A DNA stretch of 64,000 nt from Semisulcospira habei (Eukaryota; Mollusca; Gastropoda; Semisulcospiridae): positions 213,487,819 through 213,551,818 of the forward strand of contig BTPG01000003.1 of assembly GCA_036245525.1 (NCBI GenBank), given 5' to 3'. Below the pieces are notes generated by a model. That model was not told the origin of the DNA. It ran no database searches and saw only the letters and a list, made by a program, of their open reading frames with translations. Shown in pieces: positions 32,780 to 43,019 of this stretch (position 1 is its first letter; every line of letters begins with the position of its first letter). The translations under genes and the position numbers were made by a program.

Positions 32780-33180
32780 ATCCCCGTTGTTTGATATTTC
32801 GGCGAGTGGCGAGAGTCTTTACACACACACACACCTTCTTCATGTACCCCCTTCCCCTCCCCTCCCCCCCCCCCCCCTTCCCCTCCCCCTCCCTCCCCCC
32901 CCCCTCCCCGTTTGATTTTTCGGCCTCTGTAAGAAGGTCTCGCGTCGGAGAGGCCCTTTGTGTCAGGTTGAAGGTCCCGAAAAAAAACGTTGGACCCCCC
33001 TCCCTCCTCCCTCTCTCCCCCCACCCCCTCCCCCCGTTTGATTTTTCGGTCTCCGTAAGAAGATCTCGCATCGGAGAGTCCTTTTGTGTCAGGTTGAAGG
33101 TTCGAATAGAAAGTTGGACGCCCCTCTCCTCCTCCTCCTCTCTCTCTCCCTCCCCCCCCCTCCCCGAGGTAACTAATCCG
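32780..33180 (+). repeat. Pyrimidine-rich tandem repeat, 126-bp period
   Basis: CCCGTTTGATTTTTCGG starts at about 32908 and 33034, each followed by GTAAGAAG, CTCGC(G/A)TCGGAGAG, TTTGTGTCAGGTTGAAGG and C runs. Related pieces lie at 30070-30180 (reverse) and 57960-58060. Confidence 0.8.
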
Positions 33181-33302
33181 CCCCTGTGTCACGACCCTTG
33201 AATTATCTTGGTCGATCCATCTCCGTGAGCTAGTAGATGGTGGTTAGGCGACACCTCCAACATGGAGGAAATGTGGCTATGGGGTTGACGGCTACTACCG
33301 CC

Positions 33303-33523
33303 TTAACTCATGCAGCCCGACGGACGTATTTCCCAAATTTCAAATTTTGAAGGCGTCATCTAATGATTATGCACCATCTGCAGGAGATGGATCGATCATG
33401 ATAATTCAAGGGTAGTGTCAGATTAGCTTGGCGCCGACAGGCGCCAAGCTAATCTGGCACTACCCTTGAATTATCATGGTCGACCCATCTCCTGCTGTAG
33501 TGCGTCAGGGCTGAATGGGTTAA
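33303..33523. mobile_element. P2 MITE (ATTCAGCC subtype), full
   Basis: TTAACTCATGCAGCCCGACG left, GTCAGGGCTGAATGGGTTAA right, core hairpin nearly perfect. A separate right-half copy lies just before it at 33181-33290. Confidence 0.86.
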
Positions 33524-33647
33524 CTATTGAGAGATACACCTCTGTAACAGATGGTTACGAGACGCTACACGCAGGTCCAGTTATGGTTCATTTAGACACT
33601 GGACAATCCAGTTCAGTACAGATCTTCGTCTCTATATATCAAGTACC

Positions 33648-33965
33648 TGACAATGACTCCACTCCCTTCCAGAAATACAACGCTATTAGTGCGAGAAACA
33701 GCTAAAATTAGATTGACACGCTAACGGCAGCGCAGAATAAACCAGTGTGATTACGCGTGTACTTTTCCTGCGTGTCCAAGCTGCTGTCAAAGTTCATTAG
33801 GCGTGTCGACAAGGCATAACAAACGCAAATAGTGCTGAAGTGAGTCTTCAGATTTATGCGTAGTGACAATGACTCCACTCCCTTCCAGAAATACAACGCG
33901 ATTAGTGCGAGAAACAGCTAAAATTAGATTGACACGCTAACGGCAGCGCAGAATAAATCAGTGTC
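33648..33965 (+). repeat. Local tandem duplication, period 218 bp
   Basis: TGACAATGACTCCACTCCCT and the following ~100 bp occur at 33648 and again at 33866, followed by a shared GCTGTCAAAGTTCATTAGG. Confidence 0.88.
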
Positions 33966-34048
33966 CAAACTGCTGTCAAAGTTCATTAGGTCTGTCTACA
34001 AGGCATAACAAACACAAATGGTTCTGAAGTGATATGCGTCGTAGTATT

Positions 34049-34260
34049 TTAACCCATTACATCCTGAGGCTGATTAGTAAAATTTGCTTATTGTCCTATG
34101 AAGGCTACATGACAAATTATGAGACAGATCAACATTTTAGTTCAAGGGTTGTGCCAGAATAGCTTGGCGCATCAGGCGCCAAGCTATTCTGGCATCACCC
34201 TGGAACTATCATAATCAAACAGATTTCAAGCGCAAGTGTATCAGTATCAAAAGGGTTACG
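34049..34260. mobile_element. P2-related MITE (CATCCTGA subtype)
   Basis: TTAACCCATTACATCCTGA left, TCAGTATCAAAAGGGTTA right; core TAGTTCAAGGGTTGTGCCAG with reverse. Confidence 0.83.
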
Positions 34261-34781
34261 TGAGCTCACAATATTGACTCCTTATTAACTCAATCGTGAC
34301 GCGCCGCATTCGGATACATGGTAAGCTGCGCATCGCAACGCAGCACGACCCCAACGTGATAATAATCTGCAATGAATGCTCTGCATTCGAATTGTGTTTG
34401 TATTCACTCAGAACAGTATTGGCACAAGGGAATATTATGATGATCAGCCCAGTTTTGTCCTCACCTGCACTTCGTTTGTCGAAACACCGCAAAGAAATCA
34501 ACATGGTTCACAAACAAGTTGGTAAACATCAGCAGGGGCCATATAGACAGAATCGAACAAACGGTGGGGCTCTTCTCCTTTCTGTTAGAAATTTAGACAT
34601 GCAAGAACATTCTGGATTTCAGAGATATTGCTGAATATCTGAGTATTATTTTTTGTTTATAATGAAAGCTAGAAGGTATTCAATGAATTTTGTGGTGTTC
34701 TTTTTTTTTTTTGAAACATATATTTTATTGAAATTTCAATTTAATCCTTTTAGAATGTCATTAGCAACGGGACTGTTATGT

Positions 34782-34782
<1 letters not shown>

Positions 34783-34843
<61 letters not shown>

Positions 34844-34846
34844 TGC

Positions 34847-34908
<62 letters not shown>
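34783..34908 (+). repeat. (GT)n-(GC GT)n microsatellite
   Basis: A GTGC block in the middle of a GT run; about 700 bp upstream of lectin A exon 1. Confidence 0.97.
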
Positions 34909-34911
<3 letters not shown>

Positions 34912-35086
34912 GGGGGGTCTAAAGTGCCCTAAAAAGGGAAACTACATAGCATTGTAAAGCATATATTTGAGTAGGGGAGGTGGCCGTGGTGCGGTTCCAC
35001 AGTCTCTAAGAGGGATGGAGGTTTCGTCCTAAGTTTTAACAGAGAAAATTTACTGCCAATAAAAAAAATCTAAACGACAATAACCC

Positions 35087-35152
35087 GCAAGAGGTATAGA
35101 TCCTCATGAGCTCCCGCAATTGCGGGAGCTCATGAGGATCTATGCCTGTTGC
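35087..35152. repeat. P1 hairpin upstream of lectin A
   Basis: GCAAGAGGTATAGATCCTCA with centre CTCCCGCAATTGCGGGAG; nearly perfect. The equivalent in unit B is at 51275, so it was present before the duplication. Confidence 0.9.
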
Positions 35153-35604
35153 TGAGACCATTATGTTTCAGTGTTCCTTTGACGGCTGATGATCTTTGGC
35201 GTTGAGTTTACACTGACCTCAAGAACAGTCAGAGTCCTCGGGTAGTGAAGGACTCAGTGTCCTTGGACGTGAGCAGAAGTTCTTCGGACCCACATGGGCC
35301 GCTGGTGACCCTTTCAGATCTGTGCTTGACGTCGGCCCGAATTCCTATTGTTTGACGGGCAATGAGATGTTTGTCCCTGCAAGGGATTGGCCAGACACTG
35401 GCGACGACAATTACAACGGTACGACGCTGAAGCGACTGGGCGCTGCTTTTCATGAAATTAGCCACTAGCGTACGATCAACAGAAACGATTGGGTTATTAA
35501 GAAAAACAACACGACGACAACAACAGCAACGACGACAACAGCAATAACGTCTGCTGAAAACTACGATCACGTGTGTAACGTGCTCGGCCGTCTGACTGGA
35601 AGTG

Positions 35605-35666
35605 ATGCGGGATTTGGCTGCCACACAACTTGTCCTCTGCACCTTCGCTGCTGTGCTGCATGGAAC
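35605..35666 (+). CDS. Lectin A exon 1 (signal peptide)
   Basis: ATG at 35605; donor GTGAGT at 35667. Encodes 20 residues beginning MRDLAATQLVLCTFAAVLHG, a good signal peptide. Nearly identical to lectin B exon 1, which supports the start. Half of a P4 hairpin follows about 30 bp into the intron, as it also does in gene B. Confidence 0.8.
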
Positions 35667-38600
35667 GTGAGTTGATATCCATATTAACGTTTTGGTCTGT
35701 GATTTTGGACTTACTGGGGTAGGACGCCGTATCATCCATAGTCACAGGCCATCATTACTTTTTTCCATTTCAAGATAGCAAACACGGGGCATCTGTGATC
35801 ATAATTCAAATTCAAATTCAAATTCAAAAACTTTATTGAGTCAGTCTAGCCGACAAATTTTCTTTCGTTGGGATCACATGCTCGCGTACGGTTTTAGCCA
35901 CATTATGACAATTATGACCATGGTGGGGGAAAAACAAAACAAAAAACAAAAACAAACAAAACACTACATGACCACGGTGTTAGTGGTTAATTGAGTGAGT
36001 CTGCCACTTGCAAGACTCAAAGGCAGTTCTTCATAATCTCTGCGAAAGGCGACAACGCAGTGCGCAGGCCATCGGGCCGACGTCGGCCGCCGTTGGCCCG
36101 CGCATGTACGTGCGGGGGCCAACGGCGGCCGACGTCGGCCCGATGGCCTTTTGCGCATTGGGAAGATGATCAGGCACTTCCTTTAAACAGACACTCGATA
36201 CCTTTTACTAACATCTCGTCTCTGCTCTATTTGATCTGAGCTTTCCCCCCCCCCAAAAAAAAAAAAAAAAAAAAATAAATAAATAAATATCGAAACACCT
36301 CTTCGAAAGATTTGACACAAGGTTTCCCTTTTGTCAACTGCTTCTCGTGCCATCTTTGCTGAATAAATAGCATGCTCGACCACTGAGTGCGTGTTTTAAT
36401 AACCGCAAGGACGCATGTCCCAAATGTAGCGTAAACATTAGTTGCCGAAGACGGGTCGACCATAATAATTCAAGGGTACTGTCAGATTAGCTTGGCGCCC
36501 TCAGGCGCCAAGCTAATCTGGCACTACCCTTGAATTATCATGGTTCATCCATCTCCTCCTGTAGTGCATCGAGACTGAATGGGTTAATGCCAAGGATGAG
36601 GCGTGTTTAATAAACGTTTCTTGTCGTTCGATGTCAGATACGTGTGCCACTATCTGCCGCAGAATTTGCCAGGCCAGGTTTCATTCCACTTTTGGACGAG
36701 TTCGTGACCTCGACGACCTTGGTCCTCCGGCCAATGACGCCATTCAGATTCTGACGGAAGTGACGTCATTTACATGCGTCAGACGGTGCGTTGCTTCTGA
36801 ATTGTGCTCTTCTGTCTTCTACGATACGTCGAAGATTCAGTGTTTTCTGCTGGCTAAGCGGTATTTCTCCACCGCAGGGCTCATCCCAGCTCTTGGATTA
36901 CAGTACTGGCGAGGTGAAGCAAATTTATGTGTCGGTTTCTTTTCAGTCCATAAGAGAACCCTGACCCTGTCTGTCTCGTGTTTTTTTTTTTTCGTTTGTG
37001 TTGTGCGTTGTTGTTTTTTTTCCAGATTTGTTAGCGTTTGGAAAACATTTACACAAGTTGTGTGCAGAACGACAACTGTAAGAAAAATACTAAACATTTA
37101 ACTTAACCCATTTAGCCCCGAGTCCATACAGCAGGAGATGGATTGACCATACAAATTCAAGGGTAGTGCAAAATTAGCTTGGCGCCAAGCTAATCTGGCA
37201 CTACTCTTTAATTATCATGGTCAATCCATCTCCTGCAACTGGTACATAGTCATTAGTCAACACCTCTACACCTCTAAAATTTGAGAAATGGGACCTTGGA
37301 GCTAAAAGGGTCAAGAAGATATAACCAGGCTAAAAATAAACCCGCTTGCATAACTGTAGCAAGGCTTTTTTTTTTATTGGCCCTTTCCTCTTTTTAAGTC
37401 CCTTCTATTTATAGAAGGGACTTTTTAGGACGGGTCTCGGTGGGGCGAATTTAATAGCATGTCCATGATGTCAAAGGCGGGCAGGCTAAACCTCTAACAA
37501 TTGAAGTAACAATATCAAAATTACGTCATGTCTAGTTACGCAAACCCCGCTGCTGAACGTACATTTGGCGCGAACCGCCGTATGTGGTATGTATGTATGT
37601 GCGTATGTATGTGTGTGCGTATGGATGTAAACAAGAGAATCTCTGCACGTACACACTAACACGCACACACACATCAACGCGCTTTCAGAAGAGCATGCAG
37701 GTGACCCGTGTACTTAGTATATCATGTAGCTAGGTAGAGTCAACCTGCTTTCACACAAATTATAGCAAGACTAAAATTGTACCGTGAAGTTCTAGTTTTG
37801 TGACCCTTTTCTCAAGTCTATGAAGCGAAAGTGAAACTCATATCAAGTAAAATATAAACTTACGTAAAAACTAAAACTTACGTCATGACAAATGACGTTT
37901 GACAAATCAATGATGCGTATGCCCTGCGCCACTTACAGAACTCACTGACGCATTGGCAGAGCTGCGAGACTCTTTCAATAGGAGATAATTCAACACCAGA
38001 ATCAGGTCAAAGACGAAAGGTAGAGAACACTCAGTGACAGCGAGGACAGCTCTCGTACAGAAAGGACTTTGTGGGTTATGGTTCATCCCATCTTGTTTTC
38101 ATTTATGCTGAATTCGTCCATGCTGAGTGTGTTTTGACGAAGGCTTTGCCTGAAAAAGTTAACCACATTACTGCCAATAGATACAGATTCAACGCAAAAG
38201 AGCCCAACGCGCCCAAGGAACGTAGATGCAAATTGGTGCATAAAGCCTCATGAACGAGGGACACGTGATCAGCCTCTTGCAGCTAGACCGCATTCACCTT
38301 TTGTGTCGGCAGTGAAGGGGTTAAAAGACAGCATGCGTTAACCCAGTGCGCAAAGAGCCATCGGGACGAGGTCGGCCGCCGGCGGCCGACGTCGGCCCGA
38401 TGGCCCTTTGCGCGTTGCGTTACCTTCTGTTAAGGAACGAACTGTGTTTGCTAGGGGAATGTCGTGTTGCTATGGGATTCCACTTTGACCCGGTTTCACA
38501 CTTGTGCATCCGGGTCACAAAACAACTCAACGTAACCCAAGAGACGGCACAAACTTCATGCACGGACGACAACTCCGAGCTGATCAACCTGGACAGTATG

Positions 38601-41600
38601 GACAAGTTCTTGGCCCTGAAACAGTTTCTCAACACGTCTGGTTTGTTCGACAGTAAGCAGCCATTTTTCTTTTCACGAATTTAAACACTGGCGATACCGC
38701 CGGGCGGTGTGGTCAGTAGGAACCAAGGGGTTAAGTTCATGAAGGTCTGGATGATTGTTTGGAGCTCATATGCGTTTTTCTTTTAGTGCGCGGGCCAACC
38801 GCGGCCGACGTCGGCCCGGATGGCCTTTTGAAGACTGGGCGGGAAATTTTGTCCAAAAGTTTATACAGTTGGTGCACAGTAAATAAACTTGGCATCAATC
38901 ATCGCAGCATGATTCTGCCTTCCCAAAAAATCGTCAAAGGCTTGAATTTACTCTAATAAAAATATTTCAGTGGAATAGCGACATTATTTCTGTACACGCA
39001 CTTGGATTCAAGGGGTGACAATTTTCGCTGGGTAGATTCACGTTGTTTAGATTTGCGCTGAAATGTAGCGAATTCACCCCTTCAGCACCAATGATAGTGG
39101 CACTGTGTGTACTACACTGGCAGAACTTGTAACAAAACTCGTTGACGTTTCAGCGGTTTTGGGCCCGCAAACGAAATAAGAATCTGGAGATCACGGCAGA
39201 CTTTACTGGCGTCTATATTATATTGCAAGGAAAGTGAAATGACATAAAGTTTCCACACACATGGGCGGACGAGGTTATGTCGTTAGCGGACATGTTGTCG
39301 ATTTCACCCGGGTCAGCATTACGCAGTTTTGAATTTGTCTGAGTTTATACAAAGAGAAAGGGCCATCTCAACTCATGATGGGTTTTGAATTTTTGTATAA
39401 TATAAGTTATTGGTCGGAGGGGTTCGCTACACGGACCCTTGTAGGCCTGAGGGAGGTCAAAGGAATCATTGTACCCCTCAGACCTTCGGCCTTCGGGGTA
39501 CAATGATGCCTTTGACCTCCCTCAGGCCTACAAGGGTCCGTGCAGCAAACCCCTCCGACCGATAACGTATTTGTTTTCATTCCTCCACTATTTTCGTAAA
39601 AGAAATCAAGAAGACAACTTGCGAATCACACCAGACATAAGTGACGTCAAAGGAATATACATTATACATAATAGACTTATGACGTAATTTAAAATAGTTC
39701 ATGACATTGCCGTCTCCAGTACTGATTGCGCTTGTTGTTTCGAATAACACTAAGCAACTTTGTCCTTTAGAACTTTGGTGATCATTTATAGAACAAAACT
39801 GGCATCCAAGACGCGTCATAGAGAGGGTTACAAAAATTCCGCCATTTTTCGCTACAGGTTTTTTATATCATGTTCACATGGTACGGTTTGCGCTAAAGTG
39901 ACTGGTCGTGTGACGTAGGGAGGAAAACAATCCTTTTTCTTACACACCTCATTCTTTGCCGCCTTTGAGCGGAAAAGCTGTATCACACACGTGTGATACA
40001 GCCGTGCTGCGTTAATGGCCAAGTGTGCACAACATTGTCCTGTAGAAAGTATGGTCAACAAAAAGGTATGGGCACACGCGATATTGAAATTTGACCTACT
40101 TCCAGCTCACGCGCAACGACATCATTTCACAGCGACGACTGGCGTTCTGGCGTCATGTACTGCACTATTAGGAACTATTGTCTGGCATCCAAAATATTGA
40201 CGTCACATTACACAGTAAATTACGTCAAGACCTCTGCCAAGACACAATGACGGTTGTGTTGTGACTAGGTGTGTCCCGAAGACCAGCTGACATCGGATTT
40301 ATGCCAAGAAAAATTTGAGTAAGAAATACATTCTTACATCGGTGATTAGGTGATACTGAGAATCTCTCTCGTGGTCTTAAAACCTTATTCTACTCGCTTT
40401 CGCTCGGTCCGTGGCGCAGTGGTTAAGGCGCCTGCCACCAATGCCAAAGGTGCGAGGTTCGAAAACGTTTTCCGGCGTCGGACTTTTCTCCTCTGGTAAG
40501 TGTCACCGTTAATTCGGGCGGATCGTCGGGTTTTTTTCTGCGGGTACTCCGGTTCTTGCATCCACCACCCCCCCCCCCCAACCACCCCCCCCCCCCCACC
40601 CTCCATACTTTGGTACCGGTTTCAGGCCACTTTACAAATTTCAAATACAAGCGATCACAGTTCGCGGCGCTTTGAGTCGATTCGCCCAAAAATTGAGAAA
40701 AAGCGCCTATATAATAACGGTATTATTATTATTATTATTATTGTTATTATTTAAAACCACTCGAGTGATATTCTCAGTATCACCTAAACACCGATGTAAG
40801 AATCTTTGTTTTCATCCCTACATCAGCGCATGACCCAGCTACAAAAACTATTGTAGCGACTAATGGCGGACCTTTTCTAGCCCTCTTTCTGACGCGTCAT
40901 GGATGCCAGTTTTGTTCTACAAAAGATCACCAAAACGTTCTAAAGTACAAAGTTATTTAGTGTTGTTCGAAACATCAGGCACACTACTGGAGACGGCAAC
41001 GTCATGAACGATTTAAAATTACGTCATAAGTCTATTATGTATCAATGTATATTCCTTTGACGTCCGTCATGTTTGTCGTGATCCAAGTCGGAAGATTTCT
41101 TCTTGATTTCTTTAACGAAAATAGTGGTGGAATGAAAACAAATACGTTATTGGTAGCAGGGGCTTGGTGCACGGGCCCTTGTAGGCCTGAGGGAGGTCAA
41201 AGGAACCATTGTACCCCTCAGGTCTTCTATTATATTAATATATCTCTTTCGAAAAAATAGTGAACATGATTCAGCTGCATGACGCAGTGGCTCATAACAA
41301 AACACAGCTGCACTGGCTCATGAGCATCTACGCCTCTTCATGACGTCACTTCCTTTCCATGGTTTTGGTCATCTGAAATTCTTTAGTCTTGAATTAATTC
41401 ATTCAGCCCGAACACACCACAGCAAGACATCAATCTAGCGTGATAGTTCAAGGGTGGTGCCAGAATAGCTTGGCGCCCACCCTTGAACTATTACGATCGC
41501 TCTGTCCCCAGAAGTGTAATACAGTCTTCAGAGGGAATCTACTAAATTTGGGGATTTCGTTCATGGGGAAGAATATGTTATCACTCCCAGTGAATGTATA

Positions 41601-41898
41601 AACTAAACATAAACATCTTTCGCACTTTCTAGGATCAAGCTGGATGAACTTTCGCGTGTCCGGGGTCCGTCCACCAAACGGGGGGCTGTTTGATTTCGAC
41701 CTGGACAACGGACGCGTCCTCCCTTTTGGCATTGGGTCCCCTGCGTGGAATGTCTACCAGCCCAACAACGCTGACGCGAACGGAGATGGTAAAGGGGACC
41801 AGAACTGCCTGGCTCTCAATATTGGGGCCCTGCTGCTCTATGACCTGGAGTGTGCCATGCGCGACGTCGTCATTGGCTACATTTGCGAGAGAATTTAG
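35605..41898 (+). CDS. Lectin-like gene A: signal + PAN/apple-like + C-type-lectin-like domain, 4 exons
   Basis: CDS = join of 35605-35666, 36663-36913, 38455-38652 and 41633-41898: 777 nt, 258 residues plus TAG, all GT-AG and in frame. Residues 1-20 form a signal peptide. Residues about 22-104 have the PAN/apple spacing T-C-x3-C-x5-C-x3-F-Y-x6-C. Residues about 106-258 form a C-type-lectin fold: an ETAQTSC helix region, WNVYQPNN (209-216), then Cys 229, 244 and 255 with a final YICE. QPN stands where sugar-specificity triplets EPN or QPD usually lie. The usual WND before the next Cys is GDQN, so ordinary calcium-dependent sugar binding is uncertain. Expected to be a secreted recognition protein. 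Gene B at 51.8 kb is a paralogue with the same exon phases and identical lengths for exons 1-3. Confidence 0.85.
36061..36158. repeat. P3 GC-rich hairpin, lectin A intron 1
   Basis: Arms contain GCGCAGGCCATCGGGCCGAC, GTCGGCCGCCGTTGGCCCGC and their reverse. P3 ends read TGCGCAAAAGGCC / GGCCTTTTGCGCA. Confidence 0.88.
36395..36587. mobile_element. P2 MITE in lectin A intron 1
   Basis: Core 36458-36545 with loop GGCGCCCTCAGGCGCC; right end GACTGAATGGGTTAA. The left end is mutated. It ends 75 bp before exon 2. Confidence 0.82.
36663..36913 (+). CDS. Lectin A exon 2 (PAN/apple-like domain)
   Basis: Acceptor CTGCCGCAG; donor GTGAAG. 251 nt, the same length as in gene B. Encodes TCVRRCVASELCSSVFYD and ALGLQYWRG. 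Five cysteines are visible in the exon, an odd number, as in the paralogue. Confidence 0.85.
37103..37314. mobile_element. P2 MITE in lectin A intron 2
   Basis: TTAACCCATTTAGCCCCGAG left, TTGGAGCTAAAAGGGTCAA right; the centre has collapsed to a single GGCGCC. Confidence 0.84.
37393..37430. repeat. Short hairpin in lectin A intron 2
   Basis: AAGTCCCTTCTA and TAGAAGGGACTT pair perfectly around TTTA. Confidence 0.75.
38341..38418. repeat. P3 hairpin, lectin A intron 2
   Basis: A short-centred copy: CCATCGGGACGAGGTCGGCC and GGCCGACGTCGGCCCGATGG. It ends about 35 bp before exon 3. Confidence 0.85.
38455..38652 (+). CDS. Lectin A exon 3 (first half of lectin fold)
   Basis: Acceptor TTTGCTAG; donor GTAAGC. 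198 nt. Encodes LCIRVTKQ, ETAQTSC and SELINLDSMDKFLAL, the alpha-helical half of a C-type-lectin fold. Confidence 0.87.
39412..41225. repeat. Giant inverted repeat with a SINE at its apex
   Basis: 39475-39850 pairs with the reverse of 40865-41225, and 40335-40384 pairs with 40751-40805. The left arm has about 400 bp of extra sequence (about 39945-40335). The left end also carries a ~65-bp-arm palindrome (39412-39561) around GACCTTCGGCCTTCGG. Without the SINE the arms would meet at GTGGTCTTAAAACCAC, with almost no loop. Confidence 0.8.
40385..40750 (+). mobile_element. tRNA-derived SINE in lectin A intron 3
   Basis: A-box-like TGGCGCAGTGG at 40412 and B-box-like GGTTCGAAAA at 40457, with tRNA spacing. 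The 3' end carries AAAGCGCCTATATAATAACG and an (ATT)n tail. Flanked by TTAAAACC (40377-40384, 40751-40758). It lies at the apex of a large inverted repeat. Confidence 0.87.
41394..41581. mobile_element. P2 MITE in lectin A intron 3, centre deleted
   Basis: TTAATTCATTCAGCCCGA left, GGGGAAGAATATGTTA right. The left arm TGATAGTTCAAGGGTGGTGC runs into GGCGCCCACCCTTGAACTA with the inner right arm missing. It ends about 50 bp from exon 4. Confidence 0.8.
41633..41898 (+). CDS. Lectin A exon 4 (second half of lectin fold, stop)
   Basis: Acceptor CTTTCTAG; stop TAG at 41896-41898. Encodes SSWMNFRVSG, LDNGR, AWNVYQPNN, DQNCLAL and IGYICERI. Intron 3 before it (2980 bp) holds a giant inverted repeat and a SINE. 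Confidence 0.88.
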
Positions 41899-42118
41899 AT
41901 CTATATACAAAAACCACTCAAACGCTTACTCGTGCGTCAGACTTTAGTTGATGTGTGCCGGTCTGTGATTTTTGGACATTAAGGCAGGAAGCTGCTTGGG
42001 TTTGGTAGAAGTCCATTCGGAGGCAAAAGACCTGGGGGCGGTCCATGACGCTAATCCCCCGAGTAGCGCAACGATATCTTCGGGCCCACTGCCACCTATC
42101 GTGGGCCTGAAGACCTTT

Positions 42119-42194
42119 TGCGTGTCGGCAGCGGATTTTGTCGCGACGCCTGCTATATGAATCGTCGCGACCAAAACCGCTACCGACACGCGCA
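42119..42194. repeat. P5 hairpin without array expansion
   Basis: Arms TGCGTGTCGGCAGCGG... and its reverse ...CCGCTACCGACACGCGCA, with TTTTGTCGCGACG next to a short loop. These arms match those around the 27-bp minisatellites, so this looks like the unexpanded form. Confidence 0.75.
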
Positions 42195-43019
42195 GGGTGA
42201 AACACAACACAGGAGGGTCGATTGTCGCAGCCTTTGGTCTTTATCGACAATACTACATCTAGATATTTTCATTCTTTTTGTATTTCGCGTGTGTGTCACC
42301 CCAGTAGCACCAAGTCTTCGGGCCCACGACGGCCCGCAGTAGGCCCGCGCACAGCCCGAAGACCTTTGCGTACTGGAAAATGGTTTTGAGTGTCACTGTA
42401 CACGAAGTGCTTCTTTGTTGCTTTTCTCTGTTTGTATTGCCTTCCCCTTGTAACGGGTGGAACCGTGTTGTAAAGGATATTGTGCTTTATATAAGAATTA
42501 TTAGTAATAAGAGTGATCTATCATTACAATTATTCGTAATTGTATTTGTTAGGCGTTCTTTGGTTTCTATGCGATTTCTTTGTTTTGTTTTTCTTCAAAA
42601 GTTAAGTGACATACATCGTACATTCATTGGCTACTCGTCTTCAAGTTAGTCCGAAAAACAAAGAACCTGTTTCGATATGCTTTTGCAATCGATTTTTTTT
42701 ATTCCCTATTATTAGACACAAAAATATACTTTACACACACACCCGCACGCACGAATGCACGCAACACGTTCGTGCGCACGCAAGCACACATAGACACATA
42801 CGCATGTACTTTTAAAAACATGTGATTCATTTATAAACTTTTCGTATGTAAAAATTATTGGAACGTGTACAATTTCCTCAACGTAATTTTATTGCAAAAT
42901 CGAACAAATCTAACGACAACATTCTCTTATATATTTGTGTGATGGGGCGTTGTACACAGTAGCAGTAGTAGTATTAGGATTTGATGGTGGTTGTTGGACT
43001 CAATTATTCTGAGACGTGG

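Noticed and set aside
32521..33201. 226-codon frame
   Set aside because: Low-complexity Val/Cys and Pro/Ser runs from GT and C-rich repeats.
40408..40480. tRNA gene
   Set aside because: A and B boxes are tRNA-like, but the sequence continues into a SINE body with an ATT tail and flanking duplication; acceptor stem pairing is not convincing.
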